From positions 3,115,597 through 3,179,596 of the forward strand of contig NC_064048.1 in NCBI RefSeq assembly GCF_932526225.1: a DNA stretch of 64,000 bases, read 5' to 3'. Positions 48,101 to 57,425 of this stretch are shown piece after piece (the first letter of the stretch is position 1; the number at the start of each line of letters is the position of its first letter). This DNA comes from Nematostella vectensis (Eukaryota > Cnidaria > Anthozoa > Actiniaria > Edwardsiidae). Under the pieces are notes generated by a model, which worked only from the letters and a program-made list of their open reading frames with translations, was not told the origin of the DNA and ran no database searches. The position numbers were made by a program, and so were the translations under genes.

Positions 48101-51100
48101 TGACCACTAGCAGTGTTCGGTTGTCGAGCTCACAGAGGTCAGCTGAGACCTTTCCCCAAGGTCGAGCGACAAACTCATGTTGGAGAATTGGCTCCTTTCG
48201 TTGGCCACTGCGATGAGTCAAACATACTTCGCATTTTGTGATGTACTCCTTCAACTCGACAGTCATCCGCGGCCAGAAAAACGTGTCTCTTGCTCGTCTT
48301 ATGCAGCCTTCTATACCGATGTGGGATGAGTGTGTCTTTTCCATAAGCTCCTTCCTCAGGGCTCTAGGAACCACCAACTGTTGGCCTTTAAAGATGAGTT
48401 CTTCTTGGACAGTTAGCTCGTCTCGAATATCAAAGTAAGAACGCACGCACTCCGGCAGGTCTGTTTTGCTCTCTGGCCAACCTCTCTTTATAACCTCTCG
48501 AAGGTTTTGTTGCACCGCATCATCTACTGCTGCATTTTTGAGTTGCTGCCAAGTCTCTTCTCTCACTGGCATCCATGATCGATGGTCAATCTCCTCCAGC
48601 TCCCTGGTACACTCCCAGGCGTTGACTTCGGGTAGGTAAGCTCTGCTTAGGGTGTCAGCCAAGTAAAGATCTTTGCCTTTCTTGTACTTCACATTGAGAC
48701 TGTAACTCTGCAGACTCAGCAGCATTCGTTGTAGGCGTTTCGGAGCAGTCGCCAGAGGTTTGATGAAGATTGGTTCCAAAGGCTTGTGATCAGTCTCGAT
48801 GTTGACGACTTCGCGGCCGTAGACGTACGTATGGAAACGGTCACACGCAAAAACAATCGCGAGCAGCTCCTTCTCAATCTGTGCATAACGCGTCTCAGCG
48901 GGCGTGAGTGCACGTGATGCGTAGGCTACTGGTTGGCCATTCTGTAGTAATGCGGCACCCAATCCGCTCTGCGACGCATCGCACTGAAGTGTAATCTCCT
49001 CGTCTAGGTTGTAGTACCGCAATACTGGAGTGACTGTAACGGCATCCTTTAGCTTTTCAAACGCAGACTGTTGCGCATCATCCCAGATGAACTGCACGTC
49101 GCTCTGTGTGAGATCCCTCAGCGGCTTTGTGATGTCTGACAGCTGGGGCAGGAACTTTGCAAGGTATTGGGCTAGGCCTAACAGACGCTGTACCCCAAGC
49201 TTGTCGGTCGGTGAGGGCATGTCCACAATTGCTCGCACTTTAGCAGGGTCGACTTTAAGTCCCTTGTCAGTTGCTATGTGGCCAATGAAGAGTAACTCTG
49301 ATTTCCTAAGTCTCATCTTGTCGGGATTCAGGTGTATGTCCCGTTGATCACAACGGTTTAGGAATGCCAGGAGGTTCCTGTCGTGATCCGCCGTTGCCTC
49401 CTCGTAGCTCTCGCCATAGCCCACTACCAGGAAATCATCAGCAACAACTTCGGTTCCAGTCAGACCTTCGGCAAATTCATGCATCTTTCTTTGAAACACT
49501 TCTGGTGCTGAGGAGATCCCGAAAGGCATTCTCTTCCATCGGTATCGGCCAAACGGTGTATGGAAAGTTGTTAGATAGGTCGACTCTTCCTCTAGCTGGA
49601 CGTGCCAGAAACCGTTGCGGACATCCAACAACGTGAACACCTTGGCACCGTGTAATCGTGTTGCAACCTCTTCTATGGTTGGTAGGGGATAGTTTTCCCT
49701 CTGGATGGCTTTGTTGAGATCCTTTGGGTCTAGGCATATTCGCAGTTTTCCATCTTTCTTGGGAACTACTACCATAGAGCTGATCCACGAGGTGGGTGTG
49801 GTCACCGGTGCTATTATCTCTTTGTCCACTAGATCATTCAAGGTTTTCTTGAGCTGGGGTCTTAGGGCTACTGCAACTCTACGTGGTGCGTGTTGTACTG
49901 GTTGAGCGTTTGTGTCTAGTTTGATGGTGTATTCTCCATCAAGTTTGCCAACCCCGTCACTGAACACTGCTGGGAACTTAGCCAATATTTCTTCTCTTGT
50001 TAGTGCAGCTCCTGGTTTGGGGTCAACGGTGAACACTGTCGCTCCATCTGTCTGCGGTTTGTGAAACTGGTCGTTGTCATTGTACTGTATAATGTTCATG
50101 CCAAGGCATGCCTTACGCCCCAGAATCGGGCGGATTTCATGGCTGTCAACAAGGCGACAATCCAGCTGGCACGATACATGGTTTCTCCACACTCTAATGG
50201 TGACATGCCCGACGACTTTGATCTTTGATCCCCCATACGCCACTAAGGACGTTTGCACGGGTTTCACTTTTACTAGCTTGTGGTCGTTACACGCCTGCTT
50301 GTATATGTGCACTGGCAACACATTGCATTGTGCACCAGTATCAGGTTGGAAACGGATGAAACTTCCAGACTCTGATTGAAATGTGACCAGCTGCGAATCA
50401 TCCAACCAGACGGCCAATACTTCCTCCGTTTGATATGTCTCCTCAGGATACATATCTGTTTCTTCGACTTCGGTAGCCTTGACTTCCTGTTTGCATCTAT
50501 TGGCAAAGTGATTTTTCGCTCCGCACTTCCGGCAGTCCTTTCCTCGTGCGGGACACGATTCCTGATTTGCCATATGTTGGTATCCACAGTTGTCACATTG
50601 TTTGCCTTGACCTCGTTGCTTTCGCCGATAATTTTTGATGTTGGGTTTCTTCGACTCGAATTTACTCACGGCATTGACGTCTGTCTCAGATGTATCTTTG
50701 ACTATTTTCATCTGAGCAAGCATACTCTCAGCCGCTCGGCAAATTTCATCTGTTTTCGCTAGTGTTAATTTGGACTCGCGTAACAACCTTTCTCTGACCT
50801 TCGTGTCATGTATTCCAAATAACAACCGATCTCGAAGTATTTCGTCTGGCGTAATCGTATCAAACTCGCAGGACTCGGCCAATTTTCTCAACGCTGTTCT
50901 ATAGTGCTCGTAGGACTCTCCAGGCTCTTGCATTCGCTGGTTGAAACGGAATCTTTCGAACGGCACGTTCTTTCTTGGTTGACAGTACTCGGCGAATTTC
51001 TTTATGACAGGCTCTATCTTGTCTGTCTCTCCTTCGGTCAGTGTAAATGTCGAGTAGACTTCTCTCGCCTCTTCACCGATAACTGTTAGCAACGTAGCTA

Positions 51101-51899
51101 CTTGTACGGCTTCAACTTTCTCGTTCAACCCAGTCGCCAACGAGTAGTTTTTCCAAGCGAGCACAAATCGCTTCCATTTGTCAGCAGCATTGCTATTGTG
51201 TATCTCCAGCGGCGCCGGCGGCGGTAAGACATATCCTGAGGCCATAGTTAACCGCGGCCACCATGTAAGAAGAGGATAATAAGAAGTTTTGTAGACGTTT
51301 ATTCAACAGTGAAACGAGCCATGAGTCTTGCACAATCTGTGAGGGTCCCGGGTCACGTTCTGAGCACGTGCTCTGTCACGCAACTTGTCACACTTAACTA
51401 GTATAAGCTTTTAACCTTGATTAAGTTCTTATCCTCTTATGTCTAGAGGGCAATGCGGTATGATAAAAATTGAATTAAGTAAATTCTGTTTAGGAAAGTG
51501 AGCTAATAAAAGGTATAAGCCTACAAGCCGACTTGCGTGACGCGTGGTCTCGTAGGTTATGAAACCCTTTGTATAATGAATTAAATCCGCTTGGATCACG
51601 GTGAAATGTCGTCCATCCTACAATATAATCGGCTATATTATATTTTTAGGGTATCAAACAATGCTGCGTAAGATATATTTTTCAAAATGAAACAAAACAA
51701 AACAACTGTCACGTAAGTCGGATTCACACAATCAATAATCGGGCAATTTAAGCGACTCCCGACAGAAAACTTTTGCACTTTGTCTTGTTGGGTACAATAT
51801 ACATTCATACTCTAACCTTTCACGTATGATCCTTTCCCTTAAACGCGCTGATGAACGGCTAGAAGAAATGCAAACTTCTTTCTGGACCTTCTCCGCCAT
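45168..51899 (-). CDS. Transposon-borne protein kinase, three exons
   Basis: Exons on the - strand are inferred at 51899-51817, 46980-46160 and 45472-45168. The phases are 2 and 1, the junctions are GT/AG, and the product is about 402 residues starting MAEKVQKEV. The N-terminal ~140 residues match no family I recognise. The kinase domain follows: glycine loop GEGTFG (~154-159), catalytic lysine in VAVK (~174), catalytic loop HNDIKSNN (~267-274, HRD with Arg replaced by Asn but Asp kept), DFG (~290-292), APE (~322-324) and DIFSFG. All catalytic residues are present, so activity is plausible. It looks closest to the TKL/tyrosine-kinase-like group, which is not certain. Intron 1 (51816-46981) contains the LTR retrotransposon and MITE copy 2. 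The intron is spliced in frame only across the insertion, which supports the model. Substrate and role in transposition are unknown. Confidence 0.7.
45659..45714 (+). repeat. Three copies of an 18-19-bp repeat in kinase intron 2
   Basis: GAGGAAAATCTCCAAT occurs three times in direct tandem, separated by AA or TGT. Confidence 0.9.
47011..47139 (-). repeat. 3' LTR of the Gypsy-type element
   Basis: 129 bp, identical to 51264-51392. It is short for an LTR. Confidence 0.95.
47277..51245 (-). CDS. Gag-Pol polyprotein of Ty3/Gypsy-type retrotransposon
   Basis: A single frame of 1322 residues. The gag-like region covers ~1-215. Zinc knuckles lie at ~217-252, the second being CRKCGAKNHFANRC (CX2CX4HX4C). 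The aspartic protease has DTGA at ~302. Reverse transcriptase spans ~480-660 with VADD at 601-604 in place of the usual YVDD. RNase H spans ~755-870 (CDAS, EKELLA, TDHKPL). Integrase follows with an HHCC zinc-binding region (~971-1010) and a core with SADL, TDNGPQF and AENAVQ. The domain order RT-RH-IN places it in Ty3/Gypsy. Gag and pol are fused without a frameshift. The start codon comes one base after the primer-binding site, so the leader between LTR and ORF is only 18 bases. No stop or shift was seen, so it may be active. Confidence 0.95.
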   Translation of the reverse strand: MASGYVLPPPAPLEIHNSNAADKWKRFVLAWKNYSLATGLNEKVEAVQVATLLTVIGEEAREVYSTFTLTEGETDKIEPVIKKFAEYCQPRKNVPFERFRFNQRMQEPGESYEHYRTALRKLAESCEFDTITPDEILRDRLLFGIHDTKVRERLLRESKLTLAKTDEICRAAESMLAQMKIVKDTSETDVNAVSKFESKKPNIKNYRRKQRGQGKQCDNCGYQHMANQESCPARGKDCRKCGAKNHFANRCKQEVKATEVEETDMYPEETYQTEEVLAVWLDDSQLVTFQSESGSFIRFQPDTGAQCNVLPVHIYKQACNDHKLVKVKPVQTSLVAYGGSKIKVVGHVTIRVWRNHVSCQLDCRLVDSHEIRPILGRKACLGMNIIQYNDNDQFHKPQTDGATVFTVDPKPGAALTREEILAKFPAVFSDGVGKLDGEYTIKLDTNAQPVQHAPRRVAVALRPQLKKTLNDLVDKEIIAPVTTPTSWISSMVVVPKKDGKLRICLDPKDLNKAIQRENYPLPTIEEVATRLHGAKVFTLLDVRNGFWHVQLEEESTYLTTFHTPFGRYRWKRMPFGISSAPEVFQRKMHEFAEGLTGTEVVADDFLVVGYGESYEEATADHDRNLLAFLNRCDQRDIHLNPDKMRLRKSELLFIGHIATDKGLKVDPAKVRAIVDMPSPTDKLGVQRLLGLAQYLAKFLPQLSDITKPLRDLTQSDVQFIWDDAQQSAFEKLKDAVTVTPVLRYYNLDEEITLQCDASQSGLGAALLQNGQPVAYASRALTPAETRYAQIEKELLAIVFACDRFHTYVYGREVVNIETDHKPLEPIFIKPLATAPKRLQRMLLSLQSYSLNVKYKKGKDLYLADTLSRAYLPEVNAWECTRELEEIDHRSWMPVREETWQQLKNAAVDDAVQQNLREVIKRGWPESKTDLPECVRSYFDIRDELTVQEELIFKGQQLVVPRALRKELMEKTHSSHIGIEGCIRRARDTFFWPRMTVELKEYITKCEVCLTHRSGQRKEPILQHEFVARPWGKVSADLCELDNRTLLVVSDYFSNYIEVARLNTVTSRAIIKELKAIFARFGIPDTLITDNGPQFASAEFSVFAKTWMFEHKTSSPRYAQANGKAENAVQTVKRLFKKCKTSGGSEFQALLDWRNTPTAGIGTSPAQRLFGRRCKTLLPVAGSLLQPSYNTEEDTRKLIGTKQRQKFYYDKHSKPLEPIAVGETVRMKLPGQDTWTPGTCLGQAGPRSYNVETEGTTYRRNRRQLISTGETNSQVPDVLESPEPDDAQQQPSQVAMPPDSSQAITRPRREVKPPAWLKDYVPK
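51264..51392 (-). repeat. 5' LTR of the Gypsy-type element
   Basis: 129 bp, identical to 47011-47139. The primer-binding site follows immediately on the - strand. Confidence 0.95.
51525..51724 (+). mobile_element. MITE copy 2 in kinase intron 1
   Basis: Ends CCGACTTGCGTGAC and the complement of GTCACGTAAGTCGG form an inverted repeat. The interior is homologous to 28776-28994 read on the other strand, including the GGTATCAAACAATGCTG block followed by GTAAGA. Confidence 0.75.
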
Positions 51900-51984
51900 A
51901 ACTAAGTATTCTTGGCCCGCAAACAACTTTATATACACAGGGAACCCGCGAGTAAACTTAGCGGAATTTTACAAGATATGCCGT

Positions 51985-52480
51985 AGGCGATTTTACAAAC
52001 TATTTCCATACTATTTACAAGGTTTCATAGGGCCCCCTTTCTGCACTTTTCCATACTATTTACAAGATGTGCGCTAGGCGATTTACAGACTATTTACAGA
52101 CTATTTCCATACTATTTACAAGGTGAAATCGGGCCCTCTTTCTGCACTTTTCCATACTATTTACAAGATGTGCGGTAAGCGATTTACAAGCTATTTCCAT
52201 ACTATTTACAAGGTAAAATCAGGCCCCCTTTCTGCACTTTTCCACACTATTTACAAGATGTGCGTTAAGCGATTTACAAGCTATTTCCATACTATTTACA
52301 GACAATATACAAAGTTAGTTCTGCTGTCCTTGTGTATTTTTCCATACTATTTACAATATGTGTCTCGTAGATTTACAAGATATCTCCATACTTTTTCCAT
52401 ACTATTTACATGGTATTAAGTACTTGCTTCTGCGTGTAAATAGCTTGTAAATTTTTCCAACACACAGTATGTAAATCCTA
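51985..52480 (-). repeat. Right subterminal repeats of the giant transposon
   Basis: Units of about 90 bp contain TTCCATACTATTTACAAG twice, with GCGATTTACAAGCTATTT and GGGCCC-like pieces between. The core is the reverse complement of the core in the left subterminal array (25445-25975). Units become irregular toward the end. Confidence 0.88.
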
Positions 52481-52576
52481 GTTTTACAGAGTATGCAAAT
52501 GGAATGCTCACTTACAAAGTGTGTAAATAGTATGTAAACATATTTCCATAGTTTGTAAACACCAATTTACATAGGT

Positions 52577-52608
52577 TTTACATACATGGTGTAAGATACG
52601 AATTTTCC
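52577..52608 (-). repeat. Right terminal inverted repeat of giant transposon
   Basis: The reverse complement begins GGAAAATTCGTATCTTACAC and matches the left end with one mismatch in 32 bp. Confidence 0.95.
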
Positions 52609-52611
52609 AGT

Positions 52612-53666
52612 AAGCCAAGCTATTTGGAACTGAGGCGTCGCGTGGAGGCCTTGGAAGAGGCAGGTAATAAATATTTTGCACGTCAATATCAAGTATAATA
52701 ATGATGGTAATAATTATAATGATGATAATGCTGATGGTGATGATGCTGATTTCGACGACGGCGACGACCACGACGACGATATGGCATTGAGGGTAGCAGT
52801 TGGTATTGTTTTGTTTGATACTTTTTTATTTCTAGTCCGTCCCAAAAGGTTTACAAAATGCAGTCGTGATGTAGTAGGAGAGTGCAAGTCCCCTCTCAAC
52901 TGCGATTCGCGAAAAGGTTTTCATACCGTGGATGCTTATTGTGATACCTTTGAGGATGTCTGTTGTAGTAGGTACTGCGTGACCCAATCCCTCTTCTTAT
53001 ACCTTCTCGGGGGGGGGGGGGGGAGGGGGGTGGCACTCAGCTATAAACATGGCAGAAATAGGGAGGGCGGGGGGGATAATATTTTAGGGTTCGATTTTTT
53101 GTCGTCTGTAATGTTTTGGGATTAATACTTTGGCGGCATTATCGGGCTCAACACTTTAATTCGTGTAAGACAAAAGACTTTTCCAAATTCCAACGTGGAA
53201 TTCAGTCTCCTTTGCAGCCGTTGCTGCGTTTGTCAGTCGCGAAAGCGCTCAAAGGCTTCAGCTAGAATTTGTTATAAAGGGTGTAATGGCTAAAGAAGTT
53301 TAAATGTTTATTGAATCAAAAGCCGACGTTAGCAACATGGGCTTGTAACAACATCTACTGCATTTGGAACTGCACATGAAAAGACGGTGTTTGTCCTAGG
53401 CCTTAATTACATCACGTACAGTGGTTCCAAGTCAGCGACATCTCTCAAGTCCTGAGACAAATGCCCCTTCAAAAGGTCTCTTTTGACTCTCGTGTAAGCT
53501 TGGAATTTTTTTAGTACTTTCGCGTGTAATTTCAAGACGGCGCAAAGGTAAAAAGTAAAAAATGTCAACAAACAAGGGAAAACATAAGCTATAAGATATC
53601 AATCACTATAACTAATTTGCGTTATTATATTGCTGAATTGGACTGTTTATTTCCACAGCCTGGTGA
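52612..53666 (+). pseudogene. Peptide copy 5, 3' fragment beyond the transposon
   Basis: It resumes within exon 2 just after the signal-peptide codons (to 52663), then exon 3 at 52836-52967 and exon 4 at 53659-53666 with TGA. AATAAA is at 53722-53727. It has no start codon or promoter of its own. It differs from intact copies by Glu for Gly at residue 75, between the fourth and fifth cysteines, and by a weaker donor (GTAGGT for GTAAGT) after exon 3. These changes may have followed loss of function, or be ordinary variation between copies. Confidence 0.9.
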
Positions 53667-53759
53667 AGTCGGCCATCAATTTAAAGAAAAACAGCTCAAG
53701 TCGTTGTTTTTAACGATAAATAATAAACGAGATGTTTTGTAAACAGCCTTCAAGTTGTT

Positions 53760-56699
53760 TTCTATTTTGTACAACTAAACTCTTGGCAATTAACGTGCAA
53801 GTAGGTAGTTATGGTAGGTTGGGTAGCGGAAAATCGAATTGTTTTTTATTATCCTGTTAAGCCTGAACAGTGTTTTGTTATCCTGATCAGAAGAATAACT
53901 TTTACAAGTTCCAGCAAGAGGTATAAAGGGTTTAGATTTTGGACAAATCTGCTGGTGCATCGGGATCAGTAGAGCAGCCTGTTTTGGTTGTCACGCCCGA
54001 TTGGTCTTGTCTCCTTTTTTTACGTTCACATACATACCAAGGTACACACAAAACGGTTGGAACACAGAACTGAATGCTATTTTTACATGCCGTTTAAATT
54101 GTGCTGGCGTACGCATGTCATGATGCATAAATGATAGGAAGCCTACTCAGCCATAGCAATAAAACAAAAGGCACGCGGGATGTCGTACGCTCCCTTTTGT
54201 CCAAGTCAAGCACACGGCATGCATGAGACTCAGCGACGGCCGAATGTGTGGCGAGGCGTCTCTTTCGAAATTGAAAACATGCTCTATGCATTACTGCATT
54301 ACTTCAAATAGAACCAGTCTCTGCTACGTATAGTCAAGCGCTTCAACAAACATCTGTTGCTTCAAACGCGGTCAAGAGATTCTTTAAAAATGCACAAACT
54401 CAGTCCAGCAGCTCTTCAAAAAAGCACAAATTGCCTCAAACGCAATCGGGATCTTCTTCAAAACAGAAGAATGTTGAACCGAGCAGTCTGGTCAAATTAT
54501 ATAGAAGAAAGAATACCCAAAGAAATCAGTGCCCCTCCTTTTGAAACCCATACACTTTCGACGCACCCCTCCTTTAAGCCTCGAAATTTTTCGAGCCCCC
54601 ACCACCACCACCACGTCTTAATAAAAAATAAACATCAAGTTCAAACACACAAAGCATGCTTCATTGGTGTGAATGATTCTTTAAGGCGAGCGGGCGTTTT
54701 TTTGGGGTTACTTTAGTTGAACTCAACTTTATTTCTACACAACGGCGCAATACAATGAGCATGAGAAAGATTGACTGGTTGCTGTAGTTTATTGCTTTCT
54801 TACTCAATAGGAGAGGTGTTAATCTCACATGATGATAAAAAAAAACAATAGTAAAAGAAAGTGAAAAGGATCTGTTTATACGATAGAGTTGTTTCCGTTG
54901 AATTTAGAACAAAGACTTTAGAGCCTATCTAGTTCAAAAGCTTAATGTGCATGCCACTCTGAAATTGCCCAATTTGTGCGAAATTGCTACTTTTTCTTGT
55001 TTTATGGCAACTTCGTCAATCATATCTCAAAAACGAATAATCTACCAAAAATACTAAAGCTTATTTTGTTTTATATTACTCAAGGAACCTCTTTGCAAAA
55101 TATCAATTAAATATAAGCTAACACAACCTTACAATTTGAATTTTGCCGGGTTTTTTTTTTTTTGCACCTGGCACACAAACATAAAGGCGGTAGCTATGTG
55201 TGGAGTTAGTTGGCGAAATTCTAGGCGATTTACATTTTTAGCATCGAAATAGAGTAAAGAATTTGTCTGGCTCTATACAAAAAGGATTAGCTTTTTGAGG
55301 AATGCAGTATACTTCTCAACAATTCACTGCAATAGAAAAAGAGCTCACAGTCACAGATGAGCGAACTTTTCATGCATTTTTCAACAAGTCGGATAAAAAA
55401 TTGAATAAGCATTAAAAGGTCAATAAATTATACTATTAGGGTTCTGCAGGAAATCACGAAGAAACATATTGTGAACGTTTAAGATAAAATAAGCACTGCA
55501 AAATATACCTCCTAGCCTGGTTGGAAAGATTTCAGAAAAGTTATATAAAAAACAATGATCTTACCCGAGAATTCAGTACTTGACTTCCCTACTTATGGGT
55601 AAACGCAATTACAACTAAAACCCAGGCACATTCAATAGAGTACCCCAGAGAATATTCTTTTTGGTTTGTCAAGTGATGCATAGTAATTAAGTCTTGCAGT
55701 GAAAAGCTGCTTGATTAATACCCTCAAGGCAAATAAGGTAAGTCAGTGAACATTTCTATTTTTAAAAAGTAAAAAAACGCTATCAGCGGGTAAACATTTC
55801 TATTTTTTTAAACTTCTAATGTGTACTTGAGTTTTTTTAAGTTTCAAGTGGTACTATTAAGCTAAGTTTTAAATTTTAGGACTTACTACACAATTAAGCT
55901 AACAGAGCAGATGCATTGTTTCGGGCTACAATTGTTTTGGCTGAACAGCTCAATTTCAATTCCCCATAGGAGAGTTATTCTAAGAGCGATTTTTGCAGTT
56001 TTTTTAGCCTTTTTTGATAAATTCTTGCTGGCCTTGCAAACTTCGCAATTGATTCATGTTATTTTTTAGGCATAGCTGTCATCACAATGTTTGAAGAACA
56101 CCGATTACCTTTAGCTTTGTTTATGTCAAGTTATTTTCTTTCAAAGTCTGAGAAAGCGTAATTCTGATCTTACTTCGTCGTGCTTCCCAAACAACACATT
56201 ATCATTTCATATATGTAGTGTATTAGATATGCATATGCAATAACTAGCTGGTCCTTCACTTTTGTGGAACCTTATGGTTGAACATTGGAGAATTAAAATG
56301 ATTGTTATGCATACTTGATCCTTTCCTCCCCCATCTCATTTGCTAAAAAAAATTTGCATAAGAAAAAATAATACTTGGTAGCAGTACATGCACAATTGCT
56401 TTAGAAGAATAAGACTTTTTGAAATAAGTTAACTAATGTATAAACAAGACGATTAGGGACAAGCTTAGTTAACTTTAGCATGAACAGCTAAATTATATAT
56501 CAGTCTCCAATCACTTCACCACAACCCAAGTCTATGAGATGCCGTTTCTTGGACTTAGGAAACTTGATGCACATGCATACTGTGTTTTAGTCACACCACT
56601 ACATTCCAGAAAATAATATATAGATTTAGGCACTACCTAACGGCGGAGGCAGCCCATTCGTTTTCCATTTATTCAAATGATAAATGTATAGCCTGCATG
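53760..56699. other. Intergenic spacer of unit 5, no gene seen
   Basis: It is collinear with the other spacers and has a poly-T run near 55151-55163. No supported gene is present. Confidence 0.7.
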
Positions 56700-56818
56700 A
56701 ATAAGTAAGTGTTAATTACCGATAGCCGAGGCAATAAGCGATATACATCTCAAGGTCGCAGGCCGAGGGATGTATACGCTTATTGCCGAAGGCTCGAGGT
56801 AATTAACTCTTACTTATT
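56700..56818. repeat. 119-bp foldback upstream of copy 6 promoter
   Basis: This is the same near-palindrome as at 4525-4643. Confidence 0.85.
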
Positions 56819-56948
56819 ACAGATTGACAAAGGTTTCCATGCAAAAACGTTTTCCAGAATCTTTGACTGTTTGCTTAATTTGTTTTGTGTCATGTTTCAC
56901 TTGTCTTCACTGCAGCATGACTAATAGAAACTTTCAGCTTTGCGTGCA

Positions 56949-57031
56949 TATATAAGCCCCTACATAAGAAGACTTTGACATTCTGCCTCAACACACAGAA
57001 CCCCGAGATCCAAACGCAAGATAGAAAATAG
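56949..57031 (+). promoter_or_regulatory. TATA promoter and non-coding exon 1 of peptide copy 6
   Basis: TATATAA is at 56949-56955. The leader exon ends at 57031 before GTAAGT; the leader intron runs to 58732. Confidence 0.75.
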
Positions 57032-57352
57032 GTAAGTGCACAAATTTGTCAGCTCTGAGAATAATATTTAATTCATGAGGTTTTATCCAGTAATTTTCTA
57101 GTTTTAACGGGATTCACTACCTCCCCTGTGTTCATTACTGCTTTCTCATTAATTTCGGCGAATAGTATCTGGCCACGAGCTACGGGAAGGTTTTTAAGCT
57201 AGCTTCAATCTACTGAGCTTGTTTGTTAAGAAAGTACATATCAGTAAAAACGTTTTGTGCTGAGTGTTCGAATATTTTTAGTGCATATTAAACATTACAG
57301 CACAGCTTATAGGATACATTTACCGCTCGAAACCTTTTCAGAATACGACAGT

Positions 57353-57425
57353 GGCGCTATAGCTCAGTGGTACGAGCTTCGCTTGTCAAGCAAAAGGGCC
57401 AGGGTTCGAACCCGTTCAGATCAAC
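57353..57425 (+). repeat. tRNA-like SINE head in intron 1 of copy 6
   Basis: It carries the A and B boxes described at 5178. Confidence 0.6.

Larger units (their letters stand above)
47011..51392 (-). mobile_element. Ty3/Gypsy-type LTR retrotransposon, intact and very young
   Basis: The two 129-bp LTRs (47011-47139 and 51264-51392) are identical over their full length and bounded by TG...CA. A 5-bp target duplication, CTTAA, flanks it (47006-47010 and 51393-51397). On the - strand a primer-binding site starts directly after the 5' LTR (TGGTGGCCGCGGTTAAC, 51247-51263). A purine tract, AAAAGAGGGAAGA (47140-47152), precedes the 3' LTR. It carries one uninterrupted gag-pol frame and no envelope-like gene. 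It sits in intron 1 of the kinase gene, in the same orientation as that gene. Confidence 0.97.
25230..52608 (+). mobile_element. 27.4-kb CACTA/EnSpm-like DNA transposon carrying cargo genes
   Basis: The left end (25230-25261) and the right end (52577-52608) are inverted repeats matching at 31 of 32 positions, starting GGAAAA and containing CGTATCTTACACCATG. Both ends are followed inward by tandem subterminal repeats sharing a core close to TTGTAAATAGTATG, inverted at the right end, a layout typical of EnSpm/CACTA elements. The interior holds a Transposase_21-type transposase, a SAM-domain-like gene and a protein kinase gene. Insertion split peptide copy 5. Flanks are ...GCAAGCCA on the left and (AGT)AAGCCAAGC... 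on the right. They rejoin to the sequence of intact copies with at most a one-base overlap, so no clear target-site duplication is visible; an AAGCCA repeat in the target blurs this. The termini do not begin with CACTA, so the family assignment rests on the transposase. Confidence 0.85.
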
